From NCBI RefSeq assembly GCF_014803895.1, contig NZ_JAAVAU010000001.1:1-20810 (forward strand): a DNA stretch of 20,810 nt. Reading direction: 5' to 3'. The DNA comes from Lactobacillus sp. (GTDB lineage Bacteria > Bacillota > Bacilli > Lactobacillales > Lactobacillaceae). Positions 1 to 5,545 of this stretch are shown here, one piece after another. How positions within the stretch are numbered: position 1 is the first letter of the stretch; every line of letters starts with the position of its first letter. Both the position numbers and the translations under genes were made by a program. The notes beneath the pieces were generated by a model, which was given only the letters and a program-made list of their open reading frames with translations, had not been told where the DNA came from and did no database searches.

Positions 1-103
1 CTAACATTTGGTTCCAAACGAATCTATCATTACCAAACATTTGGGCTAACTTATCTTTTTGAACTCGATTGGGATAGAGTCTTAATTTAATTCCAGCTAA
101 CAT
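1..103 (-). CDS. tnpB: IS200/IS605-family TnpB (OrfB) protein, N-terminal 34 codons only
   Basis: The minus strand opens with ATG at 103 and reads MLAGIKLRLYPNRVQKDKLA, then a stretch ending FGNDRFVWNQML, before leaving the window. The K-x-R-x-YPN motif, followed about 17 residues later by FGxxRFVxNxML, is the typical N-terminus of TnpB/OrfB proteins of IS200/IS605-type elements. These are RNA-guided nucleases ancestral to Cas12 and aid persistence of the element. A strong Shine-Dalgarno (AGGAGGTG, complement of about 107-114) sits just upstream, and the reading frame is open to the edge. The RuvC-like catalytic part, the zinc finger and any guide RNA (omegaRNA), normally encoded at the 3' end of tnpB, lie outside the window. 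Whether the full gene is intact, or has a TnpA partner, cannot be told. The family call is firm; the gene's state is unknown. Confidence 0.85.
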   Translation of the reverse strand, partial: MLAGIKLRLYPNRVQKDKLAQMFGNDRFVWNQML

Positions 104-126
104 TTTTTCACCTCCTCGTCGCAAAA

Positions 127-135
127 ATTATAGCA
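127..135 (-). promoter_or_regulatory. Probable extended -10 promoter of tnpB
   Basis: On the minus strand the sequence TGCTATAAT (complement of 127-135) is a perfect -10 hexamer with the TGn extension. It is about 23 nt upstream of the tnpB start codon and directly precedes the Shine-Dalgarno. No good -35 is seen at 17 bp spacing, as is common for extended -10 promoters. The predicted leader is very short, roughly 15-18 nt. Confidence 0.55.
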
Positions 136-172
136 AATTCAAAAATATACTAAAATAGAAAATCGCTGAAAA

Positions 173-216
173 AGCTGGTTTCATCTCGGCAATGAATTAC
201 CGAGTTTTCACCAGCT
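173..216. repeat. Nested imperfect palindrome, possible left-end hairpin of the IS200/IS605 element
   Basis: AGCTGGT (173-179) pairs with ACCAGCT (210-216), and inside it CTCGG (185-189) pairs with CCGAG (200-204). The two stems are separated by a symmetric 5 x 5 internal loop. It lies about 70 bp upstream of tnpB, where the left end of a tnpB-only IS200/IS605 element would carry its subterminal hairpin recognised by TnpA. There is no T-tract on either side, so it is not a normal terminator. The element boundary is not determined; AT-rich tetranucleotides suited to target sites occur just outside (about 217-235). Confidence 0.5.
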
Positions 217-263
217 CGTAATATTATAAAACTTTAAAATAACATTAAAGCAATGCATATATA

Positions 264-293
264 TTGATAGTATACGGGTTTTCTAGATAAAAT
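264..293 (+). promoter_or_regulatory. Probable sigma-A promoter of the yitT-type gene
   Basis: TTGATA (264-269) is followed after 18 bp by TAAAAT (288-293), about 35 bp before the start codon at 329. A GAGAGGA Shine-Dalgarno lies at about 312-318. The stretch is strongly AT-rich, so chance matches are possible. Confidence 0.45.
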
Positions 294-328
294 AAATAAT
301 ATACTATTTTAGAGAGGACGCTTAATAT

Positions 329-1168
329 ATGAGTCAAAAACATAAAAAACGTTCTTGGATGAAGTGGATCATTTTTTTACTTGGTCTAGAAATTATTGCG
401 ATTTCAATTAACTTCTTTTATGGACCAATTAATATAGCAGCTGGTGGTTCAACAGGTATTTCAATTTTAGTTGATGCTGTTTGGGGAATTAATCGATCGC
501 TAACTGTATTGATTGTAAATATTTTAATGTTAATTTTAGCTTGGATTTTTTTGGGTAAAAAAACAACTAAAAATATTGCTTTAGGGAGTTTTTTACTGCC
601 ACTTTTAATGGAAATTACCCCAACTGCTCAATTAACAGATAATCGCTTATTAGCAGTAATATTTGGTGGGGCGCTAATGGGACTGGGAGTTTCATTACTA
701 TACCGCATAAATGCTTCAAGTGGTGGAACGACTGTAGTACCAATGATATTGAAGAAATATTTTTATCTTGATTCTTCAATTGGTTTATTGGGAATTGATA
801 TGATAATTATTTTTCTTAATATTTTTGTAGATGGTTGGGAAGCATTTTTATTGGCTGCACTTTCTCAAGTTGTTACTTCTATTACTATGAATTATGCAGA
901 GGCTGGTTTTGACAGAAAGTATCAAATTCGGGTAATGAGTAATAATCACTTTGAAGAATTGAAAAAAATTTTAATGGAAGATACACAAGGACTAACTTTG
1001 TATAATGTTGAAGGTGGATATAGTCAGGATGAAAAGCAGCTTATATTAGTTGTGGTTGATCGGCGTGATTATGGTCCTTTAATTAATAAAATTCACGAAA
1101 TTGATCCAGAAGCATTCATTATCACAGATACTGTTGTACGGGTTCACGGAGGTCAATGGAGTATTTAA
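329..1168 (+). CDS. YitT-family multipass membrane protein with C-terminal DUF2179 domain
   Basis: The 279-residue product has a short basic N-terminus (SQKHKKRSW), then about five hydrophobic segments (near residues 12-32, 40-52, 57-76, 105-125 and 150-185). A soluble C-terminal part (about 190-272) contains YQIRVMSNN and VVDRRDYGPL and ends with a TDTVVRVHGG-like tail. This is the architecture of the YitT/YqfU/YpjC family (DUF161 membrane region plus ferredoxin-fold DUF2179). Motifs such as NIAAGGSTGIS and INASSGGTTVV match the paired G-rich motifs of that family. The family is widespread in Firmicutes; its transport or signalling role is not established, and no substrate can be inferred here. 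The start is supported by GAGAGGA 10 nt upstream. No clear terminator follows: the L21 leader begins about 12 nt after the stop codon. Confidence 0.85.
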   Translation: MSQKHKKRSWMKWIIFLLGLEIIAISINFFYGPINIAAGGSTGISILVDAVWGINRSLTVLIVNILMLILAWIFLGKKTTKNIALGSFLLPLLMEITPTAQLTDNRLLAVIFGGALMGLGVSLLYRINASSGGTTVVPMILKKYFYLDSSIGLLGIDMIIIFLNIFVDGWEAFLLAALSQVVTSITMNYAEAGFDRKYQIRVMSNNHFEELKKILMEDTQGLTLYNVEGGYSQDEKQLILVVVDRRDYGPLINKIHEIDPEAFIITDTVVRVHGGQWSI

Positions 1169-1180
1169 TTTTTTATAAAA

Positions 1181-1317
1181 GCATTGCGAAAAAATGCCTG
1201 AGGTAGTACACTATAAGAGTTGTATTTGTGGAAACCTCACATCTGCAACCGCACGTTTTGAGGTAAAAAGAAAGTTAACGTTAACTTCACCTCAGGCGGC
1301 GAGTCTAAGTATTATTT
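1181..1317 (+). ncRNA. Structured 5' leader of rplU (L21 leader-type autoregulatory element)
   Basis: The RNA can fold as a multibranch element. A perfect 9-bp closing stem joins GCCTGAGGT (1196-1204) to ACCTCAGGC (1289-1297). It encloses one hairpin at 1219-1249 (GTTGTA/TGCAAC, 2 x 2 internal loop, then TGTGG/TCACA) and a second at 1272-1287, formed by the palindrome AAGTTAACGTTAACTT. A small 5' hairpin (GCATT 1181-1185 with AATGC 1193-1197) partly competes with the closing stem. The element ends about 20 nt before the rplU Shine-Dalgarno (GGAGGTG, 1319-1325). Position and shape agree with the known L21 leader of low-GC Gram-positives, thought to let free L21 repress its own operon. No U-tract terminator is present, so control would be translational or by another means. 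A possible -10 (TATAAA, 1174-1179) lacks a good -35. Confidence 0.75.
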
Positions 1318-1330
1318 CGGAGGTGTACAA

Positions 1331-1642
1331 ATGTACGCAATTATTAAGACCGGTGGTAAGCAATACAAGGTTGCTAAGGGTGACAGTGTTTTTGTAGAAA
1401 AGCTTGAAGTTGAACCTGGTAAAGAAGTAACCTTTGATGAAGTTATTCTTGTAAACGACGGTAAGTCAACTAAGATTGGTACTCCAGTAGTTGAAGGTGC
1501 TAAGGTTGTTGCTAAAGTTGAAAAACAAGGCAAAGAAAAGAAAGTTGTAACTTTCAAGTACAAGCCAAAGAAGCACTCACACACTAAGTACGGTCACCGT
1601 CAACCTTATACTAAGGTAACCATCGAAAGCATTGAAGCTTAA
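1331..1642 (+). CDS. rplU: 50S ribosomal protein L21
   Basis: The 103-residue product begins [20 protein letters not shown] and ends with the [18 protein letters not shown] region, the standard bL21 signature at normal length. L21 binds 23S rRNA in the large subunit close to L20. The start ATG at 1331 has a near-ideal Shine-Dalgarno (GGAGGTG) 5 nt upstream. Codons such as AAG, AAC and GGT are strongly favoured, as expected of a highly expressed gene. It is the first gene of a two-gene unit with rpmA, behind the structured leader. In most Firmicutes a small protease gene, prp, sits between rplU and rpmA; here only 16 nt separate them. Confidence 0.97.
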   Translation: MYAIIKTGGKQYKVAKGDSVFVEKLEVEPGKEVTFDEVILVNDGKSTKIGTPVVEGAKVVAKVEKQGKEKKVVTFKYKPKKHSHTKYGHRQPYTKVTIESIEA

Positions 1643-1658
1643 TTGAGAGGTGAAACAA

Positions 1659-1958
1659 ATGATGATTAATAATCTTGAAGCACTTAAATTATTAGCCCAC
1701 CACAAGGGTGGTGGTTCAACTGCTAACGGTCGTAACTCAGCTGGTCGTCGTTTAGGCGCAAAGCGTGCTGATGGTCAAGCAGTTCACGCAGGTTCAATTA
1801 TCTACCGTCAACGTGGTACTAAGATCCACCCAGGTAAGAATGTTGGTCGCGGTGGCGATGACACCTTATTTGCATTAGTTGAAGGTGTAGTTAAGTTTGA
1901 ACGTTTGGGTAGAAACAAGAAACAAGTTTCTGTTTACCCAGTTGAAGAAGCAAAATAA
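1659..1958 (+). CDS. rpmA: 50S ribosomal protein L27, with unusual N-terminal extension
   Basis: The product contains [25 protein letters not shown] and [20 protein letters not shown], the bL27 signature; the conserved flexible N-terminus reaches the peptidyl transferase centre. I set the start at ATG 1659 (99 residues). The upstream in-frame GTG at 1650 overlaps the Shine-Dalgarno (GAGAGGTG, 1645-1652) and cannot be the start; ATG 1662 is a close alternative. Before the conserved AHHKGGG core lie about 12 extra residues, [12 protein letters not shown]. In Firmicutes such an extension is normally removed by the Prp protease after a phenylalanine in an LQFFA or LQLFA motif. Here the equivalent is LKLLA, and prp is not next door. 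Whether this extension is cleaved is therefore open. Confidence 0.95.
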   Translation: MMINNLEALKLLAHHKGGGSTANGRNSAGRRLGAKRADGQAVHAGSIIYRQRGTKIHPGKNVGRGGDDTLFALVEGVVKFERLGRNKKQVSVYPVEEAK

Positions 1959-1970
1959 TTACTCTTTTGC

Positions 1971-2008
1971 AAGACTGGACGCTCGCTAAGAACGTTCGGT
2001 CTTTTTTT
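1971..2008 (+). terminator. Intrinsic terminator after rpmA
   Basis: AGACTGGACG (1972-1981) pairs with CGTTCGGTCT (1993-2002) as a 10-bp stem with two G-U pairs. It is followed by a run of seven T (2002-2008), and A1971 pairs with T2003 if the stem is extended. It closes the rplU-rpmA unit. The T-run ends only 18 nt before the pepP start codon. Confidence 0.88.
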
Positions 2009-2026
2009 ATGTAAGGGCACGATACT

Positions 2027-3136
2027 ATGGCATCACAACAAGAACTTTTAGCGTTAATTAACAAGCGTATTAATAAAACAACAAATTTGATAAAAGAAGA
2101 AGGCGCAGATGGGTTATTAATTTTTAGTCAGCCAAATTATCGTTTTTTAACAAATTTTACTGGTGAAGAAGCTGAGTTAATTGTAACTGCTAAAGGTGAT
2201 CGAGTATTACTTTCTGATTCGCGGTTTAAAGATCAAATTAAGCATCAAGCACCTGGTGAAATGAAAGTTGTTATGCAAACGATGGATGTGATTCAAGAGG
2301 TTGCTAAACAATTAAAACTTTTAGACTTAAAGAATGTATTGGTTGAAGGTGAATTCATCACTGCGACACAATTTGAAGCTTTAAAGTTAGCTTGCCCAGA
2401 TATCAAATTTACTTTAAGTGCAGAATTAGTAGAAAAGGTTCGTACGGTTAAAGATGAATTGGAATTATCTGCTTTACAGCAAGCTATTAATATTTCAATG
2501 GAAAGTTTTAAGCAAATTTTACCTTTAATTAAGCCAGGTGTATCTGAAAGAGAAATTGGTGCTAAACTTGACTACTTTTTCAAAGTTAATGGTGGTGATG
2601 GTCCGTCCTTTGACACTATTGTTGCTTCTGGCTATCGTTCAAGTTGGGCCCATGGTGTAGCTAGTGATAAAAAAATTGCCAAAGGTGAATTAGTTGTAAT
2701 TGATTTTGGTAGTTTTTATAATGGCTATACGGCTGATATTACTCGTACAGTAGCTGTAGGTAAAGTTGAACCAGAGCTTGAAAAAATTTATAAAATTGTT
2801 CTAGAAGCACAACGACGTGGAATTGAAGCAGCCATCGCTGGCAATTATGGTCGAGATATTGATAAAGCTGGTCGAAGCTATATCAATGAACAAGGTTATG
2901 GAGAGTACTTTGGTCATGGGATTGGTCATGGAATTGGCTTAGAACTCCATGAATTGTGTACACCGGCTATGCCTTATGCTAAGGAAATTTTAAAAGATAA
3001 TATGGCAATTACTGTTGAACCAGGAATTTATCTCCCTGACCGCGGTGGTGTTAGAATAGAAGATGATATATTAATTAAAGAGAATACTCCAATTACTATA
3101 TCTAACTTGCCTAAAGATGAATTGATGATCTTGTAA
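2027..3136 (+). CDS. pepP: M24B-family Xaa-Pro aminopeptidase (aminopeptidase P type)
   Basis: The 369-residue product has an N-terminal creatinase-like domain (about 1-135) and a C-terminal pita-bread metallopeptidase domain (about 140-360). All five dinuclear-metal ligands are visible: D226 (VVIDFG), D237 (YTADITRT), H301 (GHGIGLELHE), E331 (TVEPGIY) and E345 (VRIEDD). H308 matches the substrate-binding histidine. Such cytosolic enzymes release the N-terminal residue before proline. Prolidase (PepQ) is close in sequence and cannot be fully excluded, but the position directly upstream of efp matches the aminopeptidase P-like gene yqhT of Bacillus. A weak Shine-Dalgarno (AAGGG, 2013-2017) precedes the ATG, and only 18 nt separate it from the upstream terminator, so its promoter is unclear. 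Confidence 0.9.
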   Translation: MASQQELLALINKRINKTTNLIKEEGADGLLIFSQPNYRFLTNFTGEEAELIVTAKGDRVLLSDSRFKDQIKHQAPGEMKVVMQTMDVIQEVAKQLKLLDLKNVLVEGEFITATQFEALKLACPDIKFTLSAELVEKVRTVKDELELSALQQAINISMESFKQILPLIKPGVSEREIGAKLDYFFKVNGGDGPSFDTIVASGYRSSWAHGVASDKKIAKGELVVIDFGSFYNGYTADITRTVAVGKVEPELEKIYKIVLEAQRRGIEAAIAGNYGRDIDKAGRSYINEQGYGEYFGHGIGHGIGLELHELCTPAMPYAKEILKDNMAITVEPGIYLPDRGGVRIEDDILIKENTPITISNLPKDELMIL

Positions 3137-3183
3137 AATTTTGTAATTTCGCTTGTACTTGTTGCGTAAGTTGTTACAAAATT
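3137..3183. repeat. 10-bp inverted repeat in the pepP-efp spacer
   Basis: AATTTTGTAA (3137-3146) and TTACAAAATT (3174-3183) are perfect inverted repeats 27 nt apart. A second short pair, CGC (3150-3152) and GCG (3164-3166), lies inside. There is no T-tract after the right arm, so it does not look like an ordinary terminator. The right arm overlaps the likely efp promoter region, so an operator or an mRNA 3'-end structure for pepP are both possible. Confidence 0.5.
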
Positions 3184-3200
3184 GGTAAGATGTGTATATG
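3162..3200 (+). promoter_or_regulatory. Candidate promoter region of efp
   Basis: Two overlapping sigma-A-like pairings are visible: TTGCGT (3162-3167) with TAAGAT (3186-3191), and TTGTTA (3171-3176) with TATATG (3195-3200), each with an 18-bp spacer. Either would start transcription shortly before the GAGGT Shine-Dalgarno at 3208-3212. Neither is a strong match. Confidence 0.35.
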
Positions 3201-3220
3201 TAGAAATGAGGTAATTTATT

Positions 3221-3790
3221 ATGACAATGATTTCTGTTAATGAGTTCAAAAATGGACTTACAATTCAATATAACAATGACTTATGGCGTATCGTAGAATT
3301 CCAACACGTTAAGCCAGGTAAGGGTAGCGCCTTTGTACGTTCAAAGCTTAAGAGTTTGAGAACTGGTGCAGTTCAAGAATACACTTTCCGTTCAACTGCT
3401 AAAGTTGATACTGCTGATATCCAAACTAAGCAAATGCAATATCTTTACAATGATGGTTCTAGCTTTGTGTTTATGGATACTAATACTTATGAACAACTTG
3501 AAATTCCACAAGCACAAGTAGAAGCAGAATCTAAATACTTGAAGGAAAATATGGTAGTTAACGTAATTACTCACGAAGGTGAAACTTTGGGTATCGAATT
3601 ACCTAACACCGTTGATTTAACTGTTGCTGAAACTGAACCAAACATCAAAGGTGACACTTCTTCAGGTGGTGGTAAGCCAGCTACTATGGAAACTGGTTTA
3701 GTAGTGAACGTACCATTCTTCATTAACCAAGGTGATGTATTAACTATCAATACTGCTGATGGTACTTACGTTTCACGTGCAAATAAGTAA
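3221..3790 (+). CDS. efp: Translation elongation factor P
   Basis: The 189-residue, three-beta-barrel protein carries [16 protein letters not shown] near the N-terminus; the modifiable loop lysine is K34 (K32 if M3 is the start). Domain II includes [11 protein letters not shown], and the C-terminus has [21 protein letters not shown], all EF-P hallmarks. EF-P binds between the P and E sites and rescues ribosomes stalled at polyproline. The ATG at 3221 is preferred because GAGGT (3208-3212) is 8 nt away. The in-frame ATG two codons later matches the usual family start (MISVNEFK) but would be 14 nt from the Shine-Dalgarno. Codon choice is of the highly expressed type. Downstream, an Asp23-family gene and nusB follow closely, as in Bacillus. 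Confidence 0.96.
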   Translation: MTMISVNEFKNGLTIQYNNDLWRIVEFQHVKPGKGSAFVRSKLKSLRTGAVQEYTFRSTAKVDTADIQTKQMQYLYNDGSSFVFMDTNTYEQLEIPQAQVEAESKYLKENMVVNVITHEGETLGIELPNTVDLTVAETEPNIKGDTSSGGGKPATMETGLVVNVPFFINQGDVLTINTADGTYVSRANK

Positions 3791-3807
3791 TTTAATTGAG
3801 GTTTACT

Positions 3808-4245
3808 ATGGCTGATAATTCAACTATTCTTTTATCAAGCAATGAAAAAGGCGACGAAACTCGTGTTGACTTGAGTGTTCTTGAAGTCATCTTAGGAATT
3901 GCTGCCAGAAAAGTCGATGGCGTCAGCGAAATGCGTGGCTCATTAAAAGCTGGTATTGATCGACTTTTCGGTCGTACTAATCGCGGTAAGGGTGTTTCTT
4001 TAAAAGTTGATGACGATAAGCTCACAGCGGACGTTTTCGTTTATCTAGATTACGGTGTTAGCGTTCCGCAAGTAGCAATGGAACTTCAAAAGAAACTTAC
4101 TTTACAGTTAGAACAAATGACAAACTTGAAATTAGAAAGTATCAACATTCATGTTGTTGGTCTAATTTCTGAGGAAGAAAAAGGTTCTGCTCAAGATGAT
4201 AGCGAACTTTTTGCAGCAAATACAGATGGTGAGGCACAAGACTAA
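3808..4245 (+). CDS. Asp23/Gls24-family (DUF322, YqhY-like) protein
   Basis: The 145-residue product has the Asp23 core: DLSVLEVILGIAARKVDGV, then FGRTNRGKGVSLKV, VYLDYGVSVPQVA and a C-terminal INIHVVGLI strand. An acidic, low-complexity tail (residues about 122-145) follows. The start is ATG 3808; an upstream in-frame TTG at 3796 falls inside the Shine-Dalgarno TTGAGGT (3796-3802) and is rejected. Genes of this family between efp or accB/accC and nusB are known as yqhY. In Bacillus, YqhY has been linked to control of acetyl-CoA carboxylase, but the molecular role is unsettled, and no acc genes are seen here. The stop codon overlaps the nusB start by one base (TAATG), implying translational coupling. 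Confidence 0.9.
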   Translation: MADNSTILLSSNEKGDETRVDLSVLEVILGIAARKVDGVSEMRGSLKAGIDRLFGRTNRGKGVSLKVDDDKLTADVFVYLDYGVSVPQVAMELQKKLTLQLEQMTNLKLESINIHVVGLISEEEKGSAQDDSELFAANTDGEAQD

Positions 4246-4646
4246 TGACCCAGCATGATATGAGAAGAATTGCTTTGCAGACCTTATACCTTGCTAATCA
4301 AAGTCAAGACTCAGATGTAGAGGAAGTTTGTACACGAGCACAAAAAGCTTTAGATATAAAAAAATATCCTGAATATTCTAAAAGTTTGGTTGAGGGTGTT
4401 TTAAAAAATAAGGCAGAGTTAGATGAACAGTTAAGTAAATACATTAAGAAGGGGTGGCGTCTTGATCGATTGAATCAAATTGATCGTGCCATTCTTGAAT
4501 TAGGTCTTTACGAAATTGAAAACGGTGATGTTATCGAACCTGTTTCTGCTCTAAATGAAGCTTTAAACTTATGTGAAGAATTTTCTGCACCTAAATCCAA
4601 GGCTTTTATCAATGGTATTTTGGGTAATTTCATTAAAAAGAATTAA
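4245..4646 (+). CDS. nusB: Transcription antitermination factor NusB
   Basis: The 133-residue, all-helical protein starts MTQHDMRRIALQTLYL and carries the family motif RLDRLNQIDRAILELGLYEI, followed by ALNEALNLCEEFSAPKSKAFINGILG. NusB forms a heterodimer with S10 (NusE) on boxA RNA and supports antitermination in rRNA operons. Length is normal. The start overlaps the upstream stop by one base, and no independent Shine-Dalgarno is evident near the ATG (GGTGAGG lies about 12 nt upstream, inside the Asp23-family gene). The gene ends 7 nt before a strong terminator hairpin, so nusB closes a pepP-efp-asp23-nusB group. Confidence 0.95.
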   Translation: MTQHDMRRIALQTLYLANQSQDSDVEEVCTRAQKALDIKKYPEYSKSLVEGVLKNKAELDEQLSKYIKKGWRLDRLNQIDRAILELGLYEIENGDVIEPVSALNEALNLCEEFSAPKSKAFINGILGNFIKKN

Positions 4647-4653
4647 TTTTTAG

Positions 4654-4680
4654 AGGTCGGCAAAGTTGCCGACCTTTTTT
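4654..4680 (+). terminator. Intrinsic terminator after nusB
   Basis: AGGTCGGCA (4654-4662) pairs perfectly with TGCCGACCT (4667-4675) around a four-base loop and is followed by six T (4675-4680). The folD start codon is only 16 nt after the T-run, so folD either relies on readthrough or on a promoter that overlaps the hairpin. Confidence 0.92.
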
Positions 4681-4696
4681 ACGAGGTGGATAATTA

Positions 4697-5545
4697 ATGA
4701 CAAAAATTTTAAATGGTAAAAAGTTAGCGGCAAAAATTAAAGAAAATATCAAAAAAGATGTTGAGGAATTAAAATCTCAGGGTATTTCTCCAACAATTTG
4801 CGTAATTGAAGTTGGAGATGATCCAGCTAGCAAAATTTACTTAGGTTTAAAGGGAAAATTTGCTAAAGAAGTGGGTATTAATGAGCGTGCACTACATTTT
4901 CCAGCAGAAATTACCCAGGAAGAGCTTTTAAATGAAATTAAAAAATTGAATCAAGACCCAGCTGTTAATGGAATTATGGTGCAATTACCGGTTTCTAAGC
5001 ATATTGATGAAACAGCAATTTTTGATACAATTGATCCAATTAAAGATGCAGATGGTTTTCATCCATTTAATCAAGGTAAGCTTTGGCAGGGAAATAGTGA
5101 TATTATCCCCGCAACGGTACGTGGAATTTTATCATTAATTGATGAATATAATATTGATGTTGCCGGTAAAAATGCTCTTGTAATTGGTCGTAGCACTATT
5201 GTTGGTAAGCCAATGGCTGCTGAACTGTTGAATAGAAATGCTACAGTAACAATTGCCCATTCAAAGACTAAAAACTTATCTGAGCTGACTAAACAAGCAG
5301 ATATTATTGTTTCTGATGTAGGTCAAGCTCACTTAGTTACTGGTGATATGGTTAAAGATGGGGTAATAATAATTGATGTGGGTATGAATCGAGAAGACGG
5401 TCAGCTAATGGGTGATGTTGAATACGATGAGGTTGAATCTAAATCTAGTGCCATTACTCCTGTACCTGGTGGTGTTGGTCCATTGACAGTTGCTAGTTTA
5501 ATGGAACAGGTTATTGTCTTAACGAGGATGCAAAATGGTAGATAA
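4697..5545 (+). CDS. folD: Bifunctional methylenetetrahydrofolate dehydrogenase / methenyl-THF cyclohydrolase
   Basis: The 282-residue enzyme interconverts 5,10-methylene-THF, 5,10-methenyl-THF and 10-formyl-THF using NADP. It supplies formyl-THF for purines and for Fmt, which is also encoded in this window. The catalytic Y-xxx-K pair is Y48/K52 (KIYLGLKGK). Other family motifs are IKDADGFHPFNQGKLW, the NADP-binding IGRSTIVGKPMA and the C-terminal PVPGGVGPLTVASLM. Length is normal. Shine-Dalgarno GAGGTGG (4684-4690) precedes the ATG. The 3' end overlaps xseA by 11 nt. The same order (nusB-folD-xseA-xseB-ispA) is found in Bacillus. Confidence 0.96.
   Translation: MTKILNGKKLAAKIKENIKKDVEELKSQGISPTICVIEVGDDPASKIYLGLKGKFAKEVGINERALHFPAEITQEELLNEIKKLNQDPAVNGIMVQLPVSKHIDETAIFDTIDPIKDADGFHPFNQGKLWQGNSDIIPATVRGILSLIDEYNIDVAGKNALVIGRSTIVGKPMAAELLNRNATVTIAHSKTKNLSELTKQADIIVSDVGQAHLVTGDMVKDGVIIIDVGMNREDGQLMGDVEYDEVESKSSAITPVPGGVGPLTVASLMEQVIVLTRMQNGR

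Noticed and set aside
1194..1397. 67-codon plus-strand open frame in the L21 leader
   Set aside because: No Shine-Dalgarno, it runs into rplU in another frame, and the region is better explained as a folded leader RNA.
1312..1584. Minus-strand open frame opposite rplU
   Set aside because: It is antisense to a highly conserved ribosomal gene, with no ribosome site or recognisable protein; a codon-bias shadow.
1650..1658. GTG start for rpmA at 1650
   Set aside because: The codon is part of the Shine-Dalgarno itself; ATG 1659 is correctly spaced.
3028..3268. Two minus-strand open frames across the pepP-efp spacer
   Set aside because: Low-complexity translations, no ribosome site, overlapping two real genes; produced by AT-rich spacer DNA.
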